31,036 nt of DNA from Chondrus crispus (GCF_000350225.1 NW_005178493.1:9657-40692); one strand, 5' to 3'. Shown: positions 7,553 through 17,534, counted from the stretch's first letter. Made by a program: numbers and translations. The notes: generated by a model from the letters alone, not told the origin.

Positions 7553-9865
7553 AACTACCCTTTTCACCGGGGCATTTTGGAACATGGGGAATTTTGAAAC
7601 ACCCCTAATTTTGAGACCAGCCTGCGTAGCGTTCCACCTTTCATTGCCCCCGCAGATCTGCGGTTCCTATGGAACCCGTATCGTATCCACAAACCGCACT
7701 CCAGGACACGTCTGAACCCGCCATTGACGACGCGCATAGGCACCATGCCACCATCTATGCGAGCGCAGTCGCTAGCACACAAGCGAAGAATAGCAAACGC
7801 CCATATTGAACGACAGCGGCGCCACCGAGCGCTGGATCTCCTCAAAAAAGGATACAGAATTCGGAAGACCGCTTCGCTCAGTGGTGTATCCAACACAACA
7901 GCTTTTCGTATCAAGAAAAACTTCACTACAGGGGACGATGTTGCGCTGAAAAAACGGCTTGACCCCCTAAATTATCGACCAGGCCCTGCTCAGATTATAT
8001 CACCTCCAGAAGAAGAGCTTGTTGTTCAAAGGGCACTCGTCGGCGCAAAGAGAGGCTTCGAAGCCTTCGATTGCGATCGCAATCGATACCAACGACCTGG
8101 TCTCAGTTTTTGCACAACTTAGCAGTGACGGTCGCCAACCGTTTCGGCGAGGTGTTCCATCCCCGGACACAATTCGTAGTTTCAGAGCCCGTCACAGAGA
8201 GCTCGCGTACAGGGTCTCCGAAAATGTTTCTACGCCACGTTTAGCTGCAGAAAATGTATCGCACATCGGAAGTCTTGAAACCGTACTCCAGACCGTGTGT
8301 TCAGAATTCCCAGAATTCAAAAATGACCCCAAACTAATATGGAACTTTGACGAAACGGCAGTGCTTGGAGAGTACGGCAAAAAGATAAGGTGTTATGAAG
8401 CATCGCAGAGCTGTAGCGGAGGAGCCCGTCTTGCTGTTAGAGACGCCGGAAAGCATCTAACAGCTGGTATTGCCATTGCCGCGGATGGTAATGTTGCCCC
8501 TCTATTCATAATCGCATCTGGAAAAATGTATGTCAAGCTGGAAGAAGCCATTACCAGAGGAAGATTTTACTGGCAAGGATGGGAATTGTCATTGGCTTTG
8601 CCATGATGATTGGTGGCCTAAGGAAACAACGCTTTCTGTAACAAAAAAGGCTCGATTGATAGAACAGTAATTGTCGATGTCATCAAACACATTGACACTC
8701 ATGCAAGAAAAACCATACCCCATTCGAAGAAAATTTTGCTTTTGGTTGATGGACATAGCTCACGTCAGAGTCAAGAATGGATAAATGAATGCAGAAGGCG
8801 AAATATCACAGCCGTTAAACTTCCAGCCAACACTACACATATCCTGCAACCATGCGACCAATCAGCAAATCAGGCGTTCCAAAGGGAGATCAGGAGGACA
8901 AGGGACCGGCTGTTGGCAATAATTCACTTCTCCTGGACGAATACTGCAATGAAAGTAAAGTTTTCAATTGCTGGACACAAAGCCGTGACCTCAGATGTGG
9001 CAAGAAAATCATTTCAAGAAGCAGGCATATGGCCTATGAATTTTCAATTCATGAAAATATTCGATAATGCCCCTCCTGGATCATCTACAACACACTTAAT
9101 AGATGCACATGAACCTCGAGCAGACACTTTTGGGGTATCGGAGGCTTCAAAGTATCCTCGTAGACAAGCTGCGTGTGTTTTCACCGACGGAATCAAAACA
9201 CTACTGAACAGCGGCATGACGGGAACACGTGCATTGGGTGAAATTGCTGTTTTGATGAAAACTTCTTACGTTGTGAACAATATACAGTCTCACGCCATTT
9301 GCCCTTCACCGCGAGCCGGCAGCAAAACAAACCGGAGAAGGGTCAGTGTTGAGCCCAATTCTGCACTGCTTCTCACGAATCGATCACTCACGTGCAATGA
9401 AACCATGAATGACTACGGACCGGCTACGGATATGAAAACACCTGCCGGAGCCCCAAAAACACTCTTGGCTACCTTCACATCAACGATGGAGAATGAAAAA
9501 GAAAATGCACATCCCAATATTCCTCGATGAGTGGTATCGGATAGCTTAGAGATCAACGGGAGCTCAAGCGACGACATACCTCTGGCATATTTGCGTAGAC
9601 AGAAAACTAGGCGGGCAGGAAGTGGCCAAAACGATGACGGTCCGGAGCAGACCCATATGGCTGCACGTGGTCTAGTTCATCTTTCGAGAATGCGTTTAAG
9701 AACACCAAGTATGGGCTTTGCCGGGTGTTCCGTAGTTCCCCCGCCGCTCATGAGCCATTTATCGCACAAAAAATTTGCCACGAAAATCAGGGAAAATTTA
9801 CAGACTTTTGACGATTCCTAAGAACATGGAAAATGTTCCACAATACCCCAGTGAGAAGGGTACTG
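7553..9865 (+). mobile_element. pogo/Tigger-type DNA transposon, decayed
   Basis: Inverted ends of about 35 bp are visible. The left end contains TACCCTTTTCACCGGGG and the right end, reversed, contains TACCCTTCTCACTGGGG; both continue to GGAACAT. The right end starts CAGTACCC, the usual CAG terminus; the left has AACTACCC, probably mutated. TA dinucleotides flank both ends (7551-7552 and 9866-9867), as expected for Tc1/mariner-pogo insertion. The 2.3-kb size and the transposase inside agree. Confidence 0.8.
7745..9821 (+). pseudogene. pogo-type transposase (DDE_1), multiply frameshifted
   Basis: The start is probably the ATG at 7745 (context CACCATGCC). The first frame (to about 8030) carries a helix-turn-helix (LLKKGYRIRKTASLSG then VSNTTAFRIKK). 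The next frame (about 8020-8606) carries the first acidic motif WNFDETAV. After frameshifts between about 8570 and 8690, the frame from about 8700 carries LLVDGHSS and ILQPCDQSANQAF, the second and third catalytic Asp blocks of pogo-type D,D,D transposases. The long C-terminal tail is interrupted by TGA at 9528-9530 and ends at the TAA at 9819. It is dead because of several frameshifts. The catalytic motifs make the superfamily assignment firm. Confidence 0.85.
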
Positions 9866-9867
9866 TA

Positions 9868-10752
9868 TGGATGCAGCCTTTCGCACAGTAACGCAGTTGC
9901 CACGGCTTTTTTGTTGCGGTTTGCGGACATTTCGCACGTGCCAGCAAGGATGCAGTCGTCACTGTATGGGCGCACCCTCATGCGCAAAGCACCGATCTTT
10001 GCGCAATTATCTCCTTTTTGCTTGAGAGACTTAATGGTAGCAAGGGTACTGTAGCATCTATAAAAACATATATTTGAGAGATACACTCCATTGTCTCGAG
10101 GACCCCCGAGCGGAGTCCGAGGGCAGGTCTCTACGTGACCCAAGGGTGGATACTCAATGCGCGATTTAGTTCCGGGAGCAAGTGCCTTTTGCTTCGGCCA
10201 TGGCTCGCCAATCAAAGAAGCTGTTGCTTCTGAAACGGGATGACTACCATTCACAGCATCATTTCGAAAGCTGAAAGATCAAGACACAATTTCTTCTTCT
10301 GTTAGAGGACAAAGGGTAGAGCACAGCGTCGATGCACAGTCCGCTTCTGTGTACGACAAGAGCACGGTGTTTTTCAACTGTTTGGAATGAAAGAATGGAT
10401 CATAGCGTAAGATCCAGACGCCCGCTTGGTAAATACATACGTATTTTCGAAAATTCGTTTTCATGCGAATGGGAAAAAATTAACGAAGGCGTGGTTTGGT
10501 CGCGAAACATTGCGTGGCTCACAAGCGCACGGCCACGCGAGATGAAAGTATAGCGAATAGGCAGACGCTCTCAAGGAAAGCAACTCTATTTGGTGGGGAC
10601 GAATGGTCCACTTGCTTGCTCTTCCTGGACAAAACAAAATTCTTAGACGGCAAAGACAGCTACGCCATAGACGAGAATTACCACAGAAGTGCAACCCTTG
10701 CAACAAGCCGAGCTAGGCATCGCGATAGCCTAAGAGCCGAAGTCTGATCATC
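9868..10752. other. Region upstream of the SKP1-like gene; no gene supported
   Basis: Short open frames occur on both strands, but none has a recognisable motif. The 12-mer AAGGGTACTGTA, the same as the outer end of the pogo element, recurs here just before 10052. This hints at a second, smaller pogo-related end, but no partner was found. The last 300 bases before 10753 presumably hold the promoter and 5' UTR of the SKP1-like gene; no clear TATA box is seen. Confidence 0.4.
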
Positions 10753-11250
10753 ATGTCGGATGAAATAGAAACGGCGAGTTTGGAAATCCGGCTGCTCTTG
10801 GCGGAAAAGACGGTAGTGATGAACAATGCATGGACGCCATTGTGCGACTACGTATCTTACAGCGCCAACGAATCTGAATCAATAGACGAAGAATTTGCCG
10901 TCGTGCGTCTGCCGATGCTGCGCGAACCCGAGGTGCTGTATGTACTGAAGTACTGCCAGTTCATGACGTACGTGTTGGAATTGGGAGTGGTCGGGCAAGA
11001 GGTGGAGAAGTGGAAGGCCAAATTTGGGACGATGGACGGGATGATGGCCATCAAGGTTCTGCAAGCTGCAGAGATGATGGGGTGTGCTACGTTGGTCGAT
11101 CTTATGACTGAGATACTCGATCGAGAAACTGCGGAATTGGCGGACGAAGACCTGTACGACTTTGTAAGTCGCGGTCGCTATCTCGACGAAGAAAGTAGGC
11201 ATGTGGAGGTTGAAGAGGCAAACACCACCATCACCTCTCTGCTCGCATAA
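10753..11250 (+). CDS. Divergent SKP1-like protein (SCF ubiquitin ligase adaptor family)
   Basis: An intact 165-residue frame from ATG 10753, close to the 160 or so residues of SKP1. The N-terminal half fits a BTB/POZ fold: a strand containing IRLLLAEK, a variable acidic loop, then VVRLPMLREPEVLYVLKYC, the place of the family's NV...L..VI.YC block. The C-terminal half matches the SKP1 dimerisation region: W followed by F, then MMAIKVLQAAEMMGCATLVDL, the counterpart of the LF.LI.AANYLDI..LLDL block, and the place where F-box proteins bind. The usual GKTPEEIR block that follows is not conserved and the C-terminus is short. It would act as a linker in a cullin-RING ligase if F-box binding is retained, which is uncertain. 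It converges on the opine dehydrogenase gene. Confidence 0.65.
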   Translation: MSDEIETASLEIRLLLAEKTVVMNNAWTPLCDYVSYSANESESIDEEFAVVRLPMLREPEVLYVLKYCQFMTYVLELGVVGQEVEKWKAKFGTMDGMMAIKVLQAAEMMGCATLVDLMTEILDRETAELADEDLYDFVSRGRYLDEESRHVEVEEANTTITSLLA

Positions 11251-11931
11251 TGGAAGGATTGGATGTGTGAAAGCATTTGGATGCGATATTGTGCTTCGAG
11301 CAAACAGGCAGATCATTTTTATTGTACCCTTGGATACTGTACACATTTGTATCGCATGTGCAAGCTCAAACAAAACCAAAAAAGCACACATGGCCTGAGC
11401 GAACAGGGCAGCCAAAAAGTAAACGTGTAAAAGACTGCATTCATTTCTTAACTTGCGGACATGTGAACGCAAGCGATAACTGATTGACTTGCGGCACTCG
11501 GAAGGGAAGCTTTCCAAAAGAAACGAGACGCCAAATCGAGTAGCGTGAGCGAACCCATCCAGGAGACAGCATCTGGCGGACCAATATGTGAAGATCTGCC
11601 AAGGGAAAGAGTTCGCCGGCATACAAAGACAGAAAAAAGTAAAGCAGCGAGCAGGGGAATTGGACGATGAAGTAACCCCCCTCAGCACGGACCCAACCGT
11701 ACAGGGCAGAACGAGCGAGAGAAAGAGTTTTACGAGTAAAACAAAAACAAAAAAAGCGAGAGGAATTAGACGCGGAGTGCGAGGCTAGGCGTTTTCCGTA
11801 AACAGAGAGAAAGAGATAGAAAGAAAACGGGTTCGAAAGAGTACATGAAAGGAATGGTCGGCCGCGCGTCTCAAAACCAAGCACGCCCAGCTCGGCGCGG
11901 GTGCGCGCGCATATGTGGCGACGACCAGCCT
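11251..11931. other. Convergent intergenic region
   Basis: The 3' flanks of the SKP1-like gene and the opine dehydrogenase gene. It is purine-rich on the plus strand (many AAAG/GAGA runs near 11590-11840). No conserved coding sequence is seen; the antisense open frames overlapping it have no family resemblance. Confidence 0.5.
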
Positions 11932-13221
11932 TTAGCTAGTAGTGTCAGTTGTGGCCGTTCCGTTGGGATCGGCGGTGGAATCGGATTGCACCTCGGCGTG
12001 GAAGCGGACGAGCTGCTCCTTGTCAGTGATGCCCCAGTACTGCGGAGAGTACATGAGCTTCTTGCGGTCGGTGTTGAGCGAGCCGTCCTCCGTGACGAAC
12101 TGGTACTCGCCATCGTCCATGTGGACCTGTGCCCAGCGAATGAGCAGATCGATGGTCGGGACCTGGACGTCGACGATCTCGGCCAGGCCGTGCAGCACGC
12201 ACAGCGAGGCGATATCCTCCGTGAAGTAGCGCGAGTGCCAGTCGACCTGGTAGATGGGCTCGCCGTCCTTGATGACCTTCTTCATCGGTGTGCCGATGCC
12301 CTCGAAGCCCTTGCAAGTCGAGAAGATGGTCATGAGGGACGAAGTGTCCTTGACGTCATCGTATGCGGCAAGGACAGCGTCGCCGACATCGAGGACGCCC
12401 GACAAGTCGAGAGTCAAGCCCATGCCCTTGGCGACCTTCTCGATGGCCCTGGAGATGGCTTGGACCTCATCGGAGACGAGCTGGATGTATTTGACATCGT
12501 CGTACGACTTCATGTCGTAAAACATGGGGACGGTCTTCCGGGTGGTGTTGTCCTTAAACAGCGAGTACATTCTCGCCGGATGAATGCACTGATTGCCAGG
12601 GGCGAGGGTAGCGAGCAGGAAGTTTGGAGCTGGGCTGAGCTGGAGCCTAGGGATGATGGCGCTGACAGTAGAGCACATGCGCTTTGCGAGCACGGGGTCA
12701 TTGGGGTAGCACGCGAGCTTGAGTCTTTCCTTGTAGCCAAAGACGCGGACGCGCTTGCCAAACTCGAGGATCCTGCAATTGTACGGGAGCTTGTCCAGGC
12801 CGAAGAGCTTGAGATCGGGGCGGTTCTTGCGAAGGCCGAGCAGATCTGCGGCGAGCCACTGGACGCCGCCCTGGGCGGGGAAGAAGGCGACCCATGCGCC
12901 GTGGGCGAGATGCGGGGCGATGAGGTCGCACACGGCGGGAACGGCGAAGAGCGGGAGCGGGAGGATGACGAGGCGGGCTTTCTCAAGGGCGGCGGCGGGG
13001 GAGGCGGTGATGAGATGCGGCTTGCCCGTGAGCGTGGAGCCGTCCGGCTGGTCCAGCGTGATGCCGGGCGAGGCGGATAGGCGCTCGGCCTCGTCCTGGA
13101 AGGGAGCCAGGATGGAGACGTGCAGCTCCGCAGAGGAGGCACATAGCAGGGCGGAGAGGACGTGCGTGGCGTTGCCGCCGCCCACGATGCAGATGTGCGA
13201 GAGATCGGACGGGAGCCACAT
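11932..13221 (-). CDS. Opine dehydrogenase (octopine/nopaline dehydrogenase family)
   Basis: An intact single-exon frame of 429 residues. The ATG at 13221 is the first in frame; the frame stays open upstream but has no earlier ATG, only GTG at 13443. Opine dehydrogenases reductively condense an amino acid with pyruvate or another keto acid using NAD(P)H. An N-terminal Rossmann nucleotide-binding motif (ICIVGGGNATHVLSALL) starts about residue 10. The catalytic histidine block CIHPARMYSLF lies mid-protein, and the second domain has SRYFTEDIASLCVLHGLAE with the conserved acidic residue, then PTIDLLIRWAQ. Length fits the family (about 400 residues). The opine made cannot be predicted. Family members in red algae make tauropine-type compounds. 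No targeting peptide is obvious, so it is probably cytosolic. The upstream region is very G/C-rich. Confidence 0.88.
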   Translation of the reverse strand: MWLPSDLSHICIVGGGNATHVLSALLCASSAELHVSILAPFQDEAERLSASPGITLDQPDGSTLTGKPHLITASPAAALEKARLVILPLPLFAVPAVCDLIAPHLAHGAWVAFFPAQGGVQWLAADLLGLRKNRPDLKLFGLDKLPYNCRILEFGKRVRVFGYKERLKLACYPNDPVLAKRMCSTVSAIIPRLQLSPAPNFLLATLAPGNQCIHPARMYSLFKDNTTRKTVPMFYDMKSYDDVKYIQLVSDEVQAISRAIEKVAKGMGLTLDLSGVLDVGDAVLAAYDDVKDTSSLMTIFSTCKGFEGIGTPMKKVIKDGEPIYQVDWHSRYFTEDIASLCVLHGLAEIVDVQVPTIDLLIRWAQVHMDDGEYQFVTEDGSLNTDRKKLMYSPQYWGITDKEQLVRFHAEVQSDSTADPNGTATTDTTS

Positions 13222-14210
13222 GGCGATGGAAGGAGGGGTTGGGTTTGGGGTGGGGGTAGGTGGTGGGGTCAATTGGGGTCGGGGACGAGAATTGAGGGAG
13301 GCGAGCACGGGTGGAAAGGTGGTGGCGGTGTGCGAGGAGGCCGGGGGGAGATAGCGCGGCCGTGGGTTAATAAGAAGGCTTCGGTGGATCTGCGGCCCGG
13401 GAGGACTTTCAGCGAATGTGGTGTAAGGGCGGGGTGGGGACACGTGGCCGGCAAAAGTTTTTCCCGTTAGGAGCGGGCGGGGGGGGGAGGGGGGGGTGTA
13501 GCGGATTGTCTGAATCGCGGTTACACGGCGGGGCGGGGAGGCGTGCGGTCATGCGGGCAGGCTACGGGACGCGGTGCGAGATCGGGCGCAGTGACGCAGG
13601 CCGCGGTGGCACCATGCGACGACATCGCGGGCGCGCACGCGTGGACTTGCACACGGGCGGCCATTTCCGCGCATTTCGCACGCAATCACTTTCGGAACAA
13701 ACAGGGCGCGCGTGGCACGCGCGGCCGCACCTTGCTGGCGCTGCGCGATAACTTTTTTTTTGTGGGGGTGGGGGGGTGTGCGTTGCGCACAGGTGCTGTG
13801 CAGCGTGCGGGGCAGCACGAGGGCGAGCGCGGCGCCGCCGGGCGACCCCGCCAGGCGGGGTGGAGGTCGCGAGCACTGCGAAGGGGGCGGACATGGCGGG
13901 TCGCGCGGCAGGGGGTGGGGCGATGGGGGGCGCGCTGTTTTTTTTTGCGGCTGGCGGGGAAGGGGCTGTACCTTCCGCACCCCATCGGAGGGAGCGGAGA
14001 AGAGGAGGGGAAATGTGGGCTGGCAGACGGCGGCATGCGAGTGGTGGGGCACGCGTGTCCTCGCGGGGCGCAATCAACCCGCGGCCAACCAACGCTCGCT
14101 GAAACGTGTCGCGCACGGCTGCCGCGGCGGAAGGACTTGCCCTTCGGCCGTGCTCCCGGCGACACGTCGCCCACGTGGACACGGGTAAAGGAACTGCAAT
14201 TCCCCTAAAA
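13222..14210. other. G/C-rich upstream region of the opine dehydrogenase gene
   Basis: Nearly a kilobase of G/C-rich, CpG-rich sequence with long open frames in several frames on both strands. That pattern reflects composition, not coding. Homopolymer G and T runs occur at 13474-13497, 13748-13779 and 13936-13946. The first few hundred bases should contain the 5' UTR and promoter of the dehydrogenase. On its strand an AT-rich TTATTAAC motif lies about 150 bp upstream of the ATG. Confidence 0.5.
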
Positions 14211-15723
14211 CGCCACGTGCCGAGGCTTTGGGGGCAATAGACATTCCGTACACAACTTACCCCAACCGACACACCACCATCTCGTGCCCTCACCATCACC
14301 CTGCTAACATGCTGACACCGTTGGCATAGTCAATACCGTACAACCACAACCACCGCGAGCTCCTCAATCCTCACTGCTTCTCTCTCCTCAATGCCTGCGG
14401 AATCCTCGCCAACGATGCGTGCCCATTCGCTTCCGTCTTCCCCCCCCCCCGCCCTCCTTCCAGCCGTTGATTACATCCATCCTTCATTCTTTCTCGCCGT
14501 CGGAGACATGGGAGGGAAACGCTCCTCCACAGAACGCCCGCACTGTATCTGCCACAACGATTTCCACATCTCGCTTGTTGCGAGACATCTATCATTGCAT
14601 TCACCGACACGAACCGATGCGATGGATGAGATTAACGCGGCGCTAGATTACGAAATGAACCCCGCAACGTACATCCTGCACTGTGTTTGATTTCGAAACT
14701 TGTGTCGAAACCCACCCCGCGAATCAAATTCCACAGAATCCAATTGGACACGCCCACTCCACGCCCCGGAAGTTGGGAAGATACGTACGAGACAATGCCT
14801 TCTTCGTGTATATGGCTCGGGGCCCACATGGCATCACATTCCTGAAAGTATTTTGAAAACAGCTTTTTCGATGCCTCACGACAGGGGAGACGTCCGGGAA
14901 GGGGCGTGCCAGTACACTTTTTCTTCGGACTGCCGTGGGCATGGCATAACATTACTTCAAGTATCTACCGTCCTGCAACAGACTCTTCTTAGAGGCTTAA
15001 TTGGCATACAGTATTCGCTTACTTTGGGCACCACTCAAACTGCGAGCCTCTACCTTCCACGTCTTCCAATATTTCCCCAGTCCATCTAACTCCCTCATTC
15101 ACTGTTGTGCTTCAACTCCACCTCTTTGGTATTTGGTCATGGCGTCCTAGGTATAAATACTATCGAGGTGACGGCGACGGCGGACTAAGACAGACTGTCC
15201 TATGTGATGATGTGTGAACAGTCAACATTCACGACACCAGGAAAGCTGAGCCCTTAAATCTGCTCCCCACACATCTACTGGCTCGGTCGTGGTGGTATGC
15301 CTGTGTCAATGGCACCACAAATGCCCACACACAGTAAACGCCCAATCACAAGAAAATAGAAACATGTTCGCCGACAAACCCTCTTTTCTCTAAGACCGTC
15401 CACAGCGATGGTACCCTTCGAAGGGTACAAAATTGAATCCAATCCAAAATTTGGACTGTATTAGAGCATCCTCGGTCCGGGTAACTTGTTAACATAAATC
15501 GCCGCCGCAGCCGCCGGGTAACAGGTGCGCATTCGGCAACGAGCCACGGGCCAAATTGAGCACACGTGGCTCTGCTGGCAGCGCCGTGATCCCAAACCCG
15601 TCCAGGCAGCCTGATTTTGCGCTCGCCGGACTGTTACTGTACCCGCTGTTACTGGCTGGTGCGGGCGACGCGCCGGATGTGAAACAGGATGTGCAAATAT
15701 GGCCTGGGGCAATGGGCCGGATG
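14211..15723. other. 1.5 kb with no supportable gene
   Basis: A pyrimidine-rich stretch (14270-14600) is followed by ordinary-composition DNA. A 99-codon plus-strand frame at 14391-14690 and a 130-codon frame at 14700-15089 show no recognisable domain and overlap similar minus-strand frames. A perfect 18-bp palindrome (GTACCCTTCGAAGGGTAC) lies at 15411-15428; its halves resemble the inner sequence of the pogo ends. A TATAAATA-like box lies near 15152. Confidence 0.4.
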
Positions 15724-15725
15724 TA

Positions 15726-15935
15726 CAGTACCGCCATTATTTATAGCCGCACCCCCAAGTTGTGCCGTGCTGTGGCACGCAGCACACGTTGCATAAAAAA
15801 CAACAACATTCTTGATAAAACAATGCGTGCTGAGTCCGAATCTGCAATCAGATTTTGCAAAGCATAAATACTTTTGCAGATATTAATACATGTGTATTCA
15901 TGGGGTGACATTAAGTATAGAGTACAGTACATTCT
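15726..15935 (+). repeat. Tc1 element left inverted repeat
   Basis: Outer conserved block at 15726-15756, inner conserved block at about 15899-15931. Between them only short matches to the right copy are visible. Confidence 0.75.
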
Positions 15936-16060
15936 CGCGCCAAGAACTCGGCAACCGAAAGACTCCTTGCCGCGTTCTCTAGCGCGTTAAAAGCCCAATA
16001 CAATACGCTTCAACACAAGCAGCCTTCCGTGTAACAAAGTACCCAACAGACCCCCCAATT

Positions 16061-17060
16061 ATGCCCCGCGGTAAATCCTTAACGGCTGAAGAAAAAGGCA
16101 AAATTGCGGGCCTGCATGATGCTCAGTGGTCGATACACCGCATCACCAAGCATCTAGGCAGGTCCGCAAAAGTAGTAGCTAACTAATTGAAAGCCTCCGA
16201 GCTCTACGGAACGAAAAAAAGGAGCGGGAGGAAGCCTACGCTGTCTGCGCAGGCAAAAAGGGCGCTGATCCGAGAGGCGCACAAGGGAGAAATGACGTCA
16301 ACAGAACTTGTCAAGACACTCTAGCTCCCTGTTAAGTCCAGCCGCGTTCGTGCAATACTCAGCAGCACTCCCACCCTTCGGTATATGCGCATGGCACGCG
16401 CACCAATGATGCTTCCGCGCCACAAAATCGCGCGAGAAAGTTGGGCTCGAGAGAAGGTGACCTGGACGACTGGTGATTGGGCAAGTGTAGTCTGGTCTGA
16501 CGAGAAGAAGTTTAATCTCGACGGACCAGACGGCTTCGCGTTTTATTGGCATGACTTACGAAAGGATAGAAAGGTTTTTTCAAAGCGGCAGCAAGGGGTG
16601 GATTTGGTGATGGTTTGGGGTGCGTTTGCTGGGAAAAAGAAGTGTGACTTGGTCGCTTTAGAAGGGAAGCAGAATGCGCTCAAGTATATTCAGACTCTCG
16701 AGACCAATCTCCTTCCTTTTGTTGATCAAGAGCTCGGTCCTAGCTGGAAGTTTATGCAAGATGGTGCAGCTGTACACCGTGCTAATTGCGTTTACGAATG
16801 GTTTGAGGAGGAGGAAGTGCACGTTATGGACTGGCCTGCCAAGTCCCCTGACCTCAACCCTATAGAAAACCTTTGGGGGATCTTGGCAAGGAAATTGTAC
16901 GCACATGAAAGGCAGTTTAATAATAGCGATGAGCTACTCGGATGTATAATGGACTTCTGGGGAAAATATTAACACTGAGACGTTGGATAAGTTCGTAGGG
17001 AGCATGCAGAAGCGTTGCTTTGACTGTGCAATGGCCAAAGGTGGCCCTACGAAGTACTGA
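16061..17060 (+). pseudogene. Tc1-type DD34E transposase, interrupted
   Basis: From ATG 16061 the frame shows a helix-turn-helix N-terminus (LTAEEKGKIAGLHDAQWS, then ITKHLGRSAKVV) and a second DNA-binding segment with RSGRKPTLSAQAKRAL. The catalytic domain has VVWSDEKKFNLDGPDG (first D), FMQDGAAVHRA (second D) and SPDLNPIENLWG (E), with exactly 34 residues between second D and E: a Tc1-type DD34E signature. In-frame TAA (16184-16186) and TAG (16322-16324) cut the N-terminal half. The frame stops at 16972, but a one-base shift continues the family's C-terminus to a TGA at 17058-17060. The catalytic region itself (16385-16972) is intact. Confidence 0.88.
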
Positions 17061-17077
17061 ACCAGAGTTATGGTTGT

Positions 17078-17288
17078 TTAGAAGCACTGTACTCTATAAT
17101 TACTGTCACCCCATAAATGGTTTTTGATGCATATCTTCCAAACTATTGATGCGCTTCAAAATCTGAGCATTGTTTTGGACTCGGCGTGCAGGAATGCGTC
17201 AAGAACAAAGCAGTGTTTTATGCAAAGTAATATTCCTTTACCAGCAATGCATATTTGTGGGGTGCGGCTATAATTATTGGCGGTACCG
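17078..17288 (-). repeat. Tc1 element right inverted repeat
   Basis: Inverted partner of 15726-15935. The inner block lies at about 17083-17117, the outer block at about 17258-17288. Confidence 0.75.
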
Positions 17289-17534
17289 TACGTAGGTCGG
17301 ATGCAGGGTAACAAAACGGCGTCTGCGAGTCGCGTTCCTAGTAGGTCTCGGACGCAAACATCGACATTTCATTGAATCACTCAGAAATTGCCAAAAAAAT
17401 AGCATTTATTTGAACGCGACTTAGTCACCCCTCAAAAGATCTCCAAAAGTGCAAATTACGGATATCCTGGCAAACCTTTACAACACAGTGCAAAATGATA
17501 GTATTTACAAGTAAACCAAGTAACTAGGTGGTGA

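Larger units (their letters stand above)
15726..17288 (+). mobile_element. Tc1-type DNA transposon with long inverted repeats
   Basis: The element is bounded by TA duplications (15724-15725 and 17289-17290). The left end starts CAGTACCGCC and the right end, reversed, starts CGGTACCGCC; both continue as an AT-rich stretch then TATAGCCGCACCCC. The similarity is interrupted by a diverged stretch but returns strongly 170-205 bp in, at ATGGGGTGACA and TATAGAGTACAGT. So each inverted repeat is about 205-215 bp, with conserved outer and inner blocks, like the IR/DR arrangement of some Tc1 elements. Total length 1563 bp is typical for Tc1 plus long ends. Confidence 0.85.

Noticed and set aside
10100..10210. 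Possible tRNA gene
   Set aside because: A few short complementary stretches are present but no cloverleaf with the conserved T-loop and D-loop bases could be built. No tRNA or rRNA was recognised anywhere in the window.
10879..11688. 269-codon minus-strand frame overlapping the SKP1-like gene
   Set aside because: It is antisense to a frame with clear SKP1 motifs, is rich in cysteine and phenylalanine without pattern, and resembles no family.
11845..13080. 411-codon plus-strand frame antisense to the opine dehydrogenase
   Set aside because: Shadow frame produced by the G/C-rich codons of the real gene on the minus strand, which carries all the catalytic motifs.
13222..13443. 74-residue N-terminal extension of the opine dehydrogenase as a targeting peptide
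   Set aside because: The only possible start for it is GTG at 13443; the first ATG is at 13221 and the family's Rossmann motif begins close after it. The upstream part is proline-rich and more likely 5' UTR.
13543..14208. Long open frames on both strands upstream of the opine dehydrogenase
   Set aside because: Open frames occur in four or more overlapping frames because the DNA is G/C-rich with few stops. No frame shows a domain or a convincing start.
14391..15089. Two plus-strand frames of about 100 and 130 codons
   Set aside because: No recognisable domain, biased composition in the first, and overlapping minus-strand frames of similar length; not strong enough to call genes.
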